Origin: Rhodanobacteraceae bacterium
Lineage (GTDB): Bacteria; Pseudomonadota; Gammaproteobacteria; Xanthomonadales; Rhodanobacteraceae
Length of the DNA stretch: 64,000 nucleotides
Direction of reading: 5' to 3'
Assembly: GCA_030167125.1 (NCBI GenBank)
Contig: CP126531.1
Coordinates: 2,195,001 to 2,259,000, forward strand
Below the pieces are notes generated by a model, which did no database searches, was not told the origin of the DNA, and saw nothing but the letters and a program-made list of their open reading frames with translations. Positions 8,578 to 18,956 of the stretch are shown here, piece by piece. The position numbers and the translations under genes were made by a program. Position 1 is the stretch's first letter. Each line of letters starts with the position of its first letter.

Positions 8578-9144
8578 TCAGACGACACCCGCTGCGGTGG
8601 CCACCATGCTGGCGACGAACCAGTCGACCAGGAACAGCAGCAGGAACACCAGCACCGCGCCGGCGACGGGAAGTTCCAGCGCGCGGCGCACGATGCCGAC
8701 CAGCACGCAGAACTGCCAGACCACCAGCGCGACCACGCCCGGGATCACCAGCGTCTGCAACGGAGTCAACTCGGGCGGGCGGCCGGGATGCTTCAGGACT
8801 TCCTCGCTCAACGCTGTCAGCGAGAACCCGGAGATCACGGCGTCGACGGCCACGCCGAACAACAGGTACACCGAGGCCAGCGCGGTCATCGTCTGCACGA
8901 AGCGCAGCGACTGGCCGCGCCCGCGCAGCAACAACCAAAGCGCACCGATGAAGCCGAGGCCGCCGACCAAAACCACGCCCGCCACGCCCAGCGCGGCGCC
9001 GTTGTACACGTTGAAGCCGAACTGCAGCGCGCCGCAACCGATAAGCAGCACGATCAGCAACGGCGGCGAATACGGCATGTCTTCCGGGCCACGCCGGAAG
9101 CGGCAGATGCCCAGCAGGACACCAAAAAACGAAGGCAGGCTCAC
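8578..9144 (-). CDS. polytopic inner-membrane protein, YIP1-like (tentative)
   Basis: 188 residues with five predicted membrane spans (about 29-47, 52-75, 83-108, 131-152, 160-180), short loops and no catalytic motif. The overall layout resembles YIP1/DUF1282-type membrane proteins; I do not recognise it with certainty. The start is a GTG (9144-9142) overlapping the adk stop (GTGA). The stop lies one base before the mpl ATG, so it is in the middle of a tight adk-mpl operon. Confidence 0.75.
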   Translation of the reverse strand: MSLPSFFGVLLGICRFRRGPEDMPYSPPLLIVLLIGCGALQFGFNVYNGAALGVAGVVLVGGLGFIGALWLLLRGRGQSLRFVQTMTALASVYLLFGVAVDAVISGFSLTALSEEVLKHPGRPPELTPLQTLVIPGVVALVVWQFCVLVGIVRRALELPVAGAVLVFLLLFLVDWFVASMVATAAGVV

Positions 9145-9722
9145 GTGCTGGCGGGTACTCGCGCCCGCAGCGCGGAAAGCACGCGATCACCGATCGCCTC
9201 GATCGCACCCACGCCGTCGATTTCCGTCAGCAGTCCGCGCTGCGAATAGAAATCCGCCACCGGCGCGGTCTGTTCGGCATACACCGCGAGCCGCTTGCGC
9301 ACCGTTTCGGGATTGTCGTCGGCGCGGTGTTCCTGCTCGAAGCGAATCTCGCAGCGCTTGACGATGGCCGCGTCGGGCACGTTCAACTTCACCACCACAT
9401 CCAAAGGCTGGCCGAGGCGCGCCAGCAAGCCGTCCAGCGCGTTTGCCTGCGCAAGATTGCGCGGATAGCCGTCCAGGATGAAGCCGGATTTCGTATCGGG
9501 TTGCGCGAGGCGCTCTTCCAGCAAGCCCAGCACGATTTCGTCGGAAACCAGTTGGCCCGCTTCCATCACCGCCTTCGCTTTCAGGCCCAGCGGCGTCCCG
9601 GCCGCGACCGCCGCGCGCAGCAGGTCGCCGGTGGAGATGTGCGCGAGCTTGAGTTCCGCCTTCAACCGCTTGGCCTGGGTGCCCTTGCCCGATCCGGGCG
9701 CGCCGAGCAATACGATGCGCAT
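9141..9722 (-). CDS. adk: adenylate kinase (short-LID type)
   Basis: 193 residues. It interconverts ATP + AMP and 2 ADP. P-loop GAPGSGKGTQ at residues 7-16; AMP-binding segment STGDLLRAAV; GFILDGYPRN; R-R/D-rich core RCEIRFEQEHRADDNPETVRKRL. The LID is the short form lacking a zinc finger, as in Xanthomonadales and mitochondrial AK1-like enzymes. First gene of a minus-strand operon with the membrane protein, mpl and the LON-domain protein. Confidence 0.95.
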   Translation of the reverse strand: MRIVLLGAPGSGKGTQAKRLKAELKLAHISTGDLLRAAVAAGTPLGLKAKAVMEAGQLVSDEIVLGLLEERLAQPDTKSGFILDGYPRNLAQANALDGLLARLGQPLDVVVKLNVPDAAIVKRCEIRFEQEHRADDNPETVRKRLAVYAEQTAPVADFYSQRGLLTEIDGVGAIEAIGDRVLSALRARVPAST

Positions 9723-9840
9723 GCGTTTCCTTCGTCGGCCCGCAGCAGTTGCGGCGCCTTCATTACAAATTGCCGAATGGCGGGTTACGCTAACGGCTGC
9801 GCAACCGCGCCGTCAACGCCGCGCCGGAACGGAAACCCGC

Positions 9841-11127
9841 ATGAACGCGATCCCGACCACCACAGGCCCGAATTCAACCGGCAAGCTATTGTACGCGCAG
9901 TCCGGCGGGGTCACCGCCGTGATCAACGCCAGCGCCGCCGCGGTGATCGAGACCTGCCGCAAACACAAGGTCACCGCGTATGCGGCCCGCAACGGCATCC
10001 TCGGCGCGCTGCGCGAAGATCTGATCGACACGACGAAGGAATCGCCGTCCGCGATCCGCGCGCTGAAACACACGCCCGGCGGCGCGTTCGGTTCGTGCCG
10101 CGTGAAGCTGAAATCGCTCGAAGACGACCGCGTGCGCTACGAACGCCTGATCGAAGTGTTCCGCGCGCACGACATCCGCTGGTTCCTTTACAACGGCGGC
10201 AACGATTCCGCCGACACCGCGCTGAAGCTGTCGAAACTCGGCAAGGCGATGGGCTATGACATCCGCTGCATCGGCGTGCCGAAAACCGTGGATAACGATC
10301 TCGCCGTCACCGATTGCTGTCCCGGTTTCGGTTCGGTCGCCAAATACACCGCGGTTTCATTGCGCGAATGCACGCTGGACGTGATGTCGATGATGGACAC
10401 CTCGACCAAAGTGTTCGTGATGGAGGTGATGGGCCGCCACGCCGGCTGGATCGCGGCATCGGCCGGGCTGGCCGGCGAACGCAAGGACGACGCACCGCAC
10501 ATCATCCTGTTTCCCGAACTCGAATTCGATGAAGGGAAATTCCTGGCACGTGTCCGTGAAACAGTTGAGCGGGTCGGCTGCTGCGTCGTCGCCGCGAGCG
10601 AAGGCATCAAGTACGCCGACGGCAAGTTCGTCGCCGACGCGCACGCCGGCACCGACGCATTCGGCCACACGCAACTGGGCGGCGTCGCTCCGGCGCTGGC
10701 CGGCATGGTGCGCGACAAGTTGAAGCTGAAAACGCACTGGGCGATGCCGGACTATTTGCAGCGTTCCGCGCGGCACGTTGCGTCGAAGACCGATCTGGAG
10801 CAGGCGCTCGCGGTCGGCAAGGCTGCGGTGGAACTCGCGCTGGCCGGCGAGAATGCGGTGATGCCGGTGATCACGCGCACGTCCGATGCACCCTATCGCT
10901 GGAAGATCGAAACCGCGAAGCTCGATGCGATCGCCAATCGCGAGAAGAAACTGCCGCGTTCCTTCATCACCAAGGAAGGCTACGGCATCACCGCCGCCGC
11001 GCGCAAATACCTGTCGCCGCTGATCCGCGGCGAAGCGCCACCGCCGTATGGCAAGGATGCATTGCCGGAATACGTCGCGCTGAAGAATGTCGCGGTGAAG
11101 AAAAAGCTGCCGGCGTTCGACATGTAG
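9841..11127 (+). CDS. pfp: pyrophosphate-dependent 6-phosphofructokinase
   Basis: 428 residues. It phosphorylates fructose-6-phosphate with PPi, reversibly. Visible: AQSGGVTAVINAS at the N-terminus, YNGGNDSADTA (the Asp that replaces the ATP-enzyme Gly and selects PPi), PKTVDNDL, catalytic-type DTSTKVFVMEVMGRHAGW, and EGI for sugar binding. The frame is open far upstream, but ATG 9841 starts the conserved region. It is divergent from adk. The TAG stop lies inside the inverted repeat at 11125-11215, shared with the convergent gene. Confidence 0.93.
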   Translation: MNAIPTTTGPNSTGKLLYAQSGGVTAVINASAAAVIETCRKHKVTAYAARNGILGALREDLIDTTKESPSAIRALKHTPGGAFGSCRVKLKSLEDDRVRYERLIEVFRAHDIRWFLYNGGNDSADTALKLSKLGKAMGYDIRCIGVPKTVDNDLAVTDCCPGFGSVAKYTAVSLRECTLDVMSMMDTSTKVFVMEVMGRHAGWIAASAGLAGERKDDAPHIILFPELEFDEGKFLARVRETVERVGCCVVAASEGIKYADGKFVADAHAGTDAFGHTQLGGVAPALAGMVRDKLKLKTHWAMPDYLQRSARHVASKTDLEQALAVGKAAVELALAGENAVMPVITRTSDAPYRWKIETAKLDAIANREKKLPRSFITKEGYGITAAARKYLSPLIRGEAPPPYGKDALPEYVALKNVAVKKKLPAFDM

Positions 11128-11215
11128 GTTGGCGGTGAGCCCGGCCTCATCGGGCGAACCCCAACATTCGCAGAGCCCCTGTTGGGGTTCGCGAAAAGCC
11201 GCTCACCCCAACCTA
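11125..11215. terminator. nested inverted repeat, likely bidirectional terminator
   Basis: The outer arms (TAGGTTGG.GGTGAGC at 11125-11141 and its complement at 11199-11215) enclose an inner hairpin, cgaaccccaaca..tgttggggttcg. The first base triplet of each arm is TAG, which serves as the stop codon of pfp on the plus strand and of the PEP mutase-family gene on the minus strand. The GTAGGTTGGG-type arm is a repeat found widely in bacterial intergenic regions. Confidence 0.7.
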
Positions 11216-12037
11216 CGGTGCAAACAGCTTGTTCAATTCCGCATGCGCGGCGTTGTCGGCAAAGCCGTCGAAGCGGCCTTCGGCCAATCCGCGTGCTGCA
11301 CGCAGGAAACCGCCCCACGCCGCACCTGCCAATGCGCCGCCAACGCTCACGCGACGAACGCCAAGTTTCGCGAGATCAGCCAGCGTGTACGGCGCCGGGC
11401 GCCCCACCAGCACGTTGACCGGCTTCGGTGCCACGGCCTCGACAATCGCGCGAATCTGTTCCGGCTTGCCCGCACCCGGTGCATACAAACAATCCGCGCC
11501 AGCGTCGGCGTAGGCGCGCAGACGCTTCAACGCCTCGTTCAACGGATCGGGGTGGCCGGTGAGAAAACATTCGGCGCGGCCAATCAGCATCACGTCTTCA
11601 CCCGACACATCGATTGCCGAGCGCGCCGCACGCAGGCGCGCGACGGCTTCGTCGAAGTCGTACAACGGCTGCGCGGCGTCGCCAGTCGAATCCTCGATCG
11701 ACAACCCCGCCACACCGGTTTCGATGCAACGACGCACGTTCTTCTTCAAACCATCAATGTCGCGCGCGTGGCCGTCTTCGAAATCCGCGTTCACCGGCAA
11801 TTCGGTGGCTTCGACGATTTCGCGGCAATGCGCCAGCACCGCCTCGACATCCATCGCGTTGTCCGCATGCGCGCGCGACCAGGCGAAGCCGGAACTGGTG
11901 GTCGCCAGCGCCTTGAATCCCAAACTCGCCAGCGCGTGCGCGGAACCGGCATCCCATGGATTCGGAATCAGGAAGCAACCGAATTGATGCAACTTGCGAA
12001 ACGCAGCACGGCGCGCAGACCACTTCGATGTATTCAT
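11213..12037 (-). CDS. isocitrate lyase / PEP mutase family protein
   Basis: 274 residues, (beta/alpha)8 barrel. Typical segments: IPNPWDAGSAHALASLGFKALATTSSGFAW at the N-terminus, PVNADFEDG (metal-binding Asp/Glu), GLSIEDSTG, IGRAECF, YADAGADCLYAPG and RRVSVGGAL. The family includes PEP mutases, carboxyvinyl-phosphonate mutases and uncharacterised lyases; the KCGH-type isocitrate lyase signature is absent, so the substrate is unknown. ATG 12037 is preferred over one 10 codons upstream, by family length. Convergent with pfp. Confidence 0.85.
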   Translation of the reverse strand: MNTSKWSARRAAFRKLHQFGCFLIPNPWDAGSAHALASLGFKALATTSSGFAWSRAHADNAMDVEAVLAHCREIVEATELPVNADFEDGHARDIDGLKKNVRRCIETGVAGLSIEDSTGDAAQPLYDFDEAVARLRAARSAIDVSGEDVMLIGRAECFLTGHPDPLNEALKRLRAYADAGADCLYAPGAGKPEQIRAIVEAVAPKPVNVLVGRPAPYTLADLAKLGVRRVSVGGALAGAAWGGFLRAARGLAEGRFDGFADNAAHAELNKLFAP

Positions 12038-12083
12038 CGGATGAGCGTACGTCCACTGCGCCGTCAAGGCAATGCCGCGGCCG

Positions 12084-12740
12084 CTACTGCGTGTACACCA
12101 CGTCGCGCACCCAGTACGTGCCGTTGCTCCAGTCGATGCGGTTGCCGTCGCGGCTGAGGTGGCCGTTGATGACGGTGCCGTTCCAGTTGGTGGTGATGTC
12201 GCGCCTGCGGACGAACGAGCCGTTCGCGGTCTGGCCCACTTCGTTCTGCAGGCTCAGCGATCCTTGCTGCTGGCTGATCGAGCAGCGCCGCGCGCGGTCG
12301 CCATTCGCAAACCATGTTCCCGTGAGTTGCGGGCCGTAGCCCGGCCAACCGGGCCAGCCTCCGCCGCTTTGACAACGCGCCCACATGCTGCCGTTCGACC
12401 AGTTGATCTGGCTGCCGTCCGGGCTCAGCCGGCCGACCACGAACTGCCACTCTGGCGCGATGATCTGGCCCGGCGCCTGCAGGTGGCCGTACGAGGTGCT
12501 GCCGGTTTCGTTGGTCAGCGTCAGGAACATGCCCTGGCCCGTGGCGATCGAAGCCTGCTTCGAGGGATCGCCCTGTGCGCACCAGGTGCCGAGGAACGCC
12601 GCGACGTCCTGCGGCCCATACGGCTGCGTGGATTGCTGAGCCATGGCGGCGCAGCCGACCAGCGACAGCAGGCAACCCAGCGTGATCGCTATCCACGATG
12701 CCACAAGCCGACTGCGGAAAACACCACGCAAGCTCGACAT
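12084..12740 (-). CDS. predicted lipoprotein with two similar repeats
   Basis: 218 residues. The N-terminal segment [17 protein letters not shown] ends in a lipobox (LVGC), though a signal peptidase I site at AMA-QQ is also possible. Two repeats of about 75 residues follow, each with GTWxxxG(D), a hydrophilic strand with NE(T/V)G, G.(L)SxDGxxIxWSNGxxW. Such repeats suggest a small beta-sandwich. Function unknown. It faces away from hppA, with which it shares a 190-bp upstream region. Confidence 0.7.
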   Translation of the reverse strand: MSSLRGVFRSRLVASWIAITLGCLLSLVGCAAMAQQSTQPYGPQDVAAFLGTWCAQGDPSKQASIATGQGMFLTLTNETGSTSYGHLQAPGQIIAPEWQFVVGRLSPDGSQINWSNGSMWARCQSGGGWPGWPGYGPQLTGTWFANGDRARRCSISQQQGSLSLQNEVGQTANGSFVRRRDITTNWNGTVINGHLSRDGNRIDWSNGTYWVRDVVYTQ

Positions 12741-12931
12741 GGTTCTCTCCTCCGCGCCGGTTGCCGGACTCCCCGGGCCAAATTCGTGGACACCGCGCGC
12801 AGCGCAGCTTACTCCGCCCGGAGCGCACCGGTTGTTGGCCTGCGAAGGCCTGCACCGGACTGGCCCAATCCCGCATAGCGGCTATACTCGCGGGAATGCC
12901 CATTGGGGTATGCACCGAAAGGGGTTGTCCG

Positions 12932-14992
<2,061 letters not shown>

Positions 14993-15036
14993 AGGAGTTC
15001 ACGAAGCAGCATCGAAAACGAACCCGCACGGCACCT

Positions 15037-15100
15037 ACTCCCCCCTCCCGCTTGCGGGAGAGGCGGCCGCAGGCCGAGCGCGTAGCGCTGGGGTGAGGGA
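15037..15100. repeat. palindromic element behind hppA
   Basis: A hairpin cctcccgcttgcgggag followed by cggccgcaggccg and cgcgtagcgctggggtgagg. It is the same family as the element inside mpl and the second one in the 61255-63426 gene. It lies between the hppA stop codon and a duplicate of the hppA 3' end. Confidence 0.8.
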
Positions 15101-15102
15101 AA

Positions 15103-15132
15103 CTGATCATCCCGCTGCTCGCGGTGCACTGA
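15103..15132 (+). other. duplicate of the hppA 3' end (vestigial)
   Basis: Ten codons that translate as LIIPLLAVH-stop, matching the hppA C-terminus [13 protein letters not shown] at 14963-14992. The nucleotide sequences differ at many third positions. This copy uses the preferred codons of the genome (ctg atc atc ccg ctg ctc), whereas the copy now attached to hppA uses rare ones (cta ata). The downstream copy may therefore be the ancestral end, displaced when the element arrived. Confidence 0.7.
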
Positions 15133-15155
15133 TCTCGACTGATCCCGTACACCAG

Positions 15156-15182
15156 AAAGCCCCGCGTCGTGCGGGGCTTTTT
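15156..15182 (+). terminator. Rho-independent terminator of hppA
   Basis: GCCCCGC/GCGGGGC stem with a short loop followed by TTTTT. It lies after the duplicated hppA end and before the prolyl oligopeptidase gene. Confidence 0.85.
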
Positions 15183-15273
15183 CGTTTGCGACACCCATGC
15201 TATTCGTCACTTGCACCGAGGGCATGCCGGCACGACACTCGCCGCCACCTTTCGCCGCACTGGGGAGTCGAAC

Positions 15274-17403
15274 ATGAAACCCGTCTGGTTTTTGCTGGCA
15301 TTGGGCGCCACGACCACAGGCATCGCCATGGCAAATCCTCCCTCCTCATCCGGCGCTCCGGCAGCGAGCGCGGCCACCGACGATCCGTACCTGTGGCTCG
15401 AGGACATCCACGGCGCCAGGTCGATGGACTGGGTGCACGCGCAGAACGCGGTCACGAAAAAAGCCTTCATGGAATCGTCGGAGTTCGACAGGACCCGCAG
15501 CCAGATCCTGGAAGTGCTCGATTCCGAGGCGCGCATTCCGTACGTCAACCGGATGGGCGATTACCTCTACAACTTCTGGCAGGACAAGGCGCACCCGCGC
15601 GGCATCTGGCGGCGCACCACGCTGGCCGAGTACGAGAAGGCCGACCCCAAGTGGGAAACGGTGCTGGACATCGACGCACTCAATCAAGCCGAAGGCAAGA
15701 AGTGGGTATTCAAGGGCGCCGAATGCATGAAGCCCGACTACGTGCATTGCCTGGTGTCGCTGTCGCCGGGCGGCGGCGACGCGGTCGAAGTGCGCGAGTT
15801 CGACCTGCCATCGAAGTCGTTCGTGAAGGGCGGCTTCTTCCTGCCGGTCGCGAAAACCGAGATCGGCTGGATCGACGCCAACCATGTTTACGTCGGCACC
15901 GATTTCGGACCGGGTTCGATGACCAAGTCGAGCTATCCGCGCATCGTCAAGGCATGGACGCGCGGCACGCCGTTGTCGGCGGCGAAGCTGGTGTACGAAG
16001 GCAAGCCCGACGACCTGGCGATCAGCGCATACCACGATCGCACGAAAGGCTTCGAACGCGACTTCGTCAACGTGCAGAAGGATTTCTTCCACGGCGACAT
16101 GTACCAGTCGAAGGACGGCAAATTGACGAAGGTCGACGTGCCGGAAGACGCCAACGCCGACGTGCATCGCCAATGGCTGCTGGTGCAGACGAAGTCGCCG
16201 TGGACGGTCGGCGGCAAGACCTGGCCGGCCGGTGCATTGATCGCGATGAACTTCGACGACTTCATGGCCGGCAAGCGCGATTTCACCGCGTTGTTCACGC
16301 CCGATGCGCACACGGCGCTGGCGGGTTATTCCTGGACGCAGCACCACGTCATCCTCGATGTGCTCGACGACGTGAAAAGCCGCCTCGACGTGCTGACGCC
16401 GCCGGCTTCCGGCAATGGCGCGTGGGCGCGCGAAGCGCTGCCGGGCGCGCCGAAGTTCAGCACCGTCGCGGTGGTCGATACCGACCCGGATCACTCCGAC
16501 GAATACTGGCTCACCGTCACCGGCTTCCTCGATCCGCCGTCGCTGGAACGCGGCGTGCTGGGCAGCGAACCCGCGAAGAAGATCAAGCAGGAGCCGGCGT
16601 TCTTCGATGCTTCGAAATTCGAAGTGAGCCAGCACTTCGTGACTTCGAAAGATGGCACGCGTGTGCCGTACTTCGAGATCGCACCGAAGGGCATGCAGCT
16701 CGACGGCAAGAACCGCACGCTGGAATACGGCTACGGCGGCTTCGAGGTCTCGCTGCTGCCGCATTACTCGGGCTCGATCGGCCGCGCGTGGCTGCAACGC
16801 GGCGGCGTGTACGTGATCGCCAACATCCGCGGCGGCGGCGAGTACGGCCCGTCATGGCACAAGGCCGCGCTCAAGGCCAACCGTCCAAAGGCGTACGAAG
16901 ATTTCGCAGCGGTTGCGAAAGACCTGATCAAGCGCGGCGTCACCTCACCCGAACACCTCGGCGCCGAAGGCGGCAGCAACGGCGGCCTGCTGATGGGCAA
17001 CATGCTCACCGAATATCCGCAGCTCTACGGCGCGATCGCCTGCGAAGTGCCGCTGCTCGACATGAAGCGCTACGTGCATCTGTCCGCCGGCGCATCGTGG
17101 ATCGCCGAATACGGCAATCCGGATGATCCCCAGCAGTGGGCCTTCATCAAGACCTTCTCGCCGTACCAGAACGTCAAGCCGGACACGCACTACCCCGACG
17201 TGTTGTTCTACACCACCACCAGCGACGATCGCGTGGGCCCGGTGCAAGCGCGCAAGATGGCAGCGAAGATGGAGGCCATGGGCTACAAGAACGTGTGGTT
17301 CTACGAGAACACCGAAGGCGGCCACGGCGCCGGCGCCGACAACGCTCAGGCCGCCACGATGCACGCGCTGGCGTACGATTTCCTGTGGGACAAGTTGCAA
17401 TGA
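15274..17403 (+). CDS. exported prolyl oligopeptidase family serine peptidase (S9A)
   Basis: 709 residues. A signal peptide (1-20, GIAMA) is followed by the POP N-terminal motif DPYLWLEDIHG, a beta-propeller region and an alpha/beta-hydrolase domain. The catalytic triad is visible: Ser568 in GGSNGGLL, Asp651/652 in TSDDRVGP and His684 in GGHGAG, with NIRGGGEYGP preceding. It cleaves peptides after proline, presumably in the periplasm. ATG 15274 is preceded by GGGGAG. It is bordered by terminators on both sides, so probably monocistronic. Confidence 0.92.
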   Translation: MKPVWFLLALGATTTGIAMANPPSSSGAPAASAATDDPYLWLEDIHGARSMDWVHAQNAVTKKAFMESSEFDRTRSQILEVLDSEARIPYVNRMGDYLYNFWQDKAHPRGIWRRTTLAEYEKADPKWETVLDIDALNQAEGKKWVFKGAECMKPDYVHCLVSLSPGGGDAVEVREFDLPSKSFVKGGFFLPVAKTEIGWIDANHVYVGTDFGPGSMTKSSYPRIVKAWTRGTPLSAAKLVYEGKPDDLAISAYHDRTKGFERDFVNVQKDFFHGDMYQSKDGKLTKVDVPEDANADVHRQWLLVQTKSPWTVGGKTWPAGALIAMNFDDFMAGKRDFTALFTPDAHTALAGYSWTQHHVILDVLDDVKSRLDVLTPPASGNGAWAREALPGAPKFSTVAVVDTDPDHSDEYWLTVTGFLDPPSLERGVLGSEPAKKIKQEPAFFDASKFEVSQHFVTSKDGTRVPYFEIAPKGMQLDGKNRTLEYGYGGFEVSLLPHYSGSIGRAWLQRGGVYVIANIRGGGEYGPSWHKAALKANRPKAYEDFAAVAKDLIKRGVTSPEHLGAEGGSNGGLLMGNMLTEYPQLYGAIACEVPLLDMKRYVHLSAGASWIAEYGNPDDPQQWAFIKTFSPYQNVKPDTHYPDVLFYTTTSDDRVGPVQARKMAAKMEAMGYKNVWFYENTEGGHGAGADNAQAATMHALAYDFLWDKLQ

Positions 17404-17425
17404 AACTTTGAGCAGGGCTGAATCG

Positions 17426-17452
17426 AAAGCCCCGCATAGCGGGGCTTTTTTC
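17426..17452 (+). terminator. Rho-independent terminator
   Basis: AAAGCCCCGC-atag-GCGGGGCTTTTTT hairpin with a T-tract 20 bp after the prolyl oligopeptidase stop. It isolates that gene from the toxin-antitoxin pair. Confidence 0.9.
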
Positions 17453-17502
17453 TTGCAGTACACCACGCTAGACTTGTACGTGCAATCGTACGAGTATTCA
17501 AC

Positions 17503-17853
17503 ATGCGCACCGTCAATTTTTCCGAAGCCCGCAGCAACCTGAAAGCCGTCTTCGATCGCGTCATCGAAGACGCCGACGTCACCATCATCACCCGCCGCGA
17601 TGCCGACGACGTGGTGGTGATGTCGCTGGCCGAGTGGAACAGCTGGCAGGAAACCAACTATCTGCTCGCGAGTCCCGCGAATGCGCGGCGGCTTACGGAG
17701 GCGCTGGCGCAGGCACGCGCCGGCCGCGCCAAGTCACGACCCGGTTTCCCCGCACACGTTCCGTCGGTTCACGAAAAGCCTGCGGCGTACAAGGCCGCAG
17801 CACGCAGAGTGAAGCGCGGCACCAAAGCCGCTGCCAAGGCCAAGCGTCGCTGA
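17503..17853 (+). CDS. YefM/Phd-type antitoxin with basic C-terminal tail
   Basis: 116 residues. Residues 1-75 are a Phd/YefM antitoxin: MRTVNFSEARSNLKAVFDRV (DNA binding), ADVTIITRRDADDVVVMSLAEWNSWQETNYLLASP. Usual members end near residue 85-90; here a further tail (about 90-116) is rich in Lys, Ala and Arg (KAAARRVKRGTKAAAKAKRR), like a histone H1 tail. It precedes the toxin gene by one base, as in a standard yefM-yoeB operon. The complex should autorepress the operon. Confidence 0.92.
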   Translation: MRTVNFSEARSNLKAVFDRVIEDADVTIITRRDADDVVVMSLAEWNSWQETNYLLASPANARRLTEALAQARAGRAKSRPGFPAHVPSVHEKPAAYKAAARRVKRGTKAAAKAKRR

Positions 17854-17854
17854 C

Positions 17855-18124
17855 ATGGCGCGCCGGATCATTTTTACCGACCACGCCTGGGCCGATTACA
17901 AGCACTGGCAGGAAATCGACCGCAAGCTGGTCCGCCGCATCAACACGCTGATCGACGCGACCGCGCGCGAACCTTTCACCGGCATCGGCAAGCCCGAACC
18001 CCTGCGCGGCGACTGGAGCGGTGCGTGGTCACGCCGCATCGACGACGTCAATCGGCTTGTCTACGAGGTGCAAGGAAATGATCTCGTGATCGTGATGTGC
18101 CGTTACCACTACGGCGCACGCTGA
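17855..18124 (+). CDS. yoeB: YoeB-type ribosome-dependent mRNA endonuclease toxin
   Basis: 89 residues, full length for YoeB. Matches the family: W-x-D-Y-x-x-W-Q-E near residue 12-20, GKPEPLRGDWSGAWSRRI and CRYHY near the end. The catalytic residues Glu48, Arg67, His85 and Tyr86 are all present, so the toxin should be active. It cleaves mRNA in the ribosomal A site unless bound by the upstream antitoxin. Confidence 0.95.
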   Translation: MARRIIFTDHAWADYKHWQEIDRKLVRRINTLIDATAREPFTGIGKPEPLRGDWSGAWSRRIDDVNRLVYEVQGNDLVIVMCRYHYGAR

Positions 18125-18197
18125 AGCCTGAATCCGGCAACCGTGCTTGCGCGGGCCATCGCGCGTAAAATGGCGGGTTTACCGAAGGACTTCTCCC

Positions 18198-18746
18198 ATG
18201 GGCCTGGACCTCGTCCCCGCCGGCAACCACGTGCCGGACGACATCAACGTCGTCATCGAAATCCCGAAGGACGCCGAACCCGTCAAGTACGAAGTCGACA
18301 AGGCGTCCGGCGCGATCTTTGTGGATCGCGTGCTGTCCACGCCGATGCGCTACCCGTGCAACTACGGCTACATCCCCGGCACGCTTTCGGGCGATGGCGA
18401 TCCGGTCGATGCGCTGGTGCTGCTGCCGCTGCCGCTGATCGCCGGCTCGGTGATCCGCTGCCGTCCCGTCGGACTGCTCAACATGGACGACGAGGCCGGC
18501 CACGACACCAAGTTGATCGTCGTGCCGGGTGACAAGGTGTTCAGGGGTTACGCGCACATCCGCGACATCAACGACGCGCCCCAGCATTGGCGCGACCGCA
18601 TCGCGCATTTCTTCGAGCATTACAAGGACCTCGAACAGGGCAAGTGGGTGAAGGTGTCCGGCTGGGGCAATGTCGAAGCCGCGCGCGCGGAGATTCGCGA
18701 GTCGGTGGAGCGCTACCGAAACGCGCCGGAAAAGCCGAAGTTCTGA
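18198..18746 (+). CDS. ppa: soluble inorganic pyrophosphatase (family I)
   Basis: 182 residues. It hydrolyses PPi to phosphate in the cytoplasm. Visible: [51 protein letters not shown] (metal-binding DGDPVD), [14 protein letters not shown] and [16 protein letters not shown] 18198 matches the family start; a longer frame to 18147 adds a non-conserved tail. It follows the toxin gene by 73 bp and probably has its own promoter. Confidence 0.95.
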   Translation: MGLDLVPAGNHVPDDINVVIEIPKDAEPVKYEVDKASGAIFVDRVLSTPMRYPCNYGYIPGTLSGDGDPVDALVLLPLPLIAGSVIRCRPVGLLNMDDEAGHDTKLIVVPGDKVFRGYAHIRDINDAPQHWRDRIAHFFEHYKDLEQGKWVKVSGWGNVEAARAEIRESVERYRNAPEKPKF

Positions 18747-18769
18747 GGGACATTCCAGTTCATCATCTT

Positions 18770-18892
18770 CGTCATTCCGGACGCCGCGAAGCGGCGATCC
18801 GGAATCCATTTTGATTTTCACCCGTTCAAGCAAGATCAAAATGGATTCCGGGTTCCGTTCGCGATGAAACCGCGAACGGCCCCGGAATGACG
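18770..18892. repeat. long inverted repeat between ppa and pyk
   Basis: 123 bp. Outer arms cgtcattccgg / ccggaatgacg and inner arms ggaatccattttgat / atcaaaatggattcc can fold into one long hairpin. The same family occurs inside the coding region of the 59022 gene (59429-59529), where cattccgg..ccggaatgac ends are kept but the centre differs. It resembles MITE-like or REP-type intergenic elements. Confidence 0.85.
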
Positions 18893-18956
18893 AGGGGTTG
18901 CAACGACGACGCGCCTGCCACGCGACGCCGTGCGGTCCTTGTGCTAGCGTGGCGGG

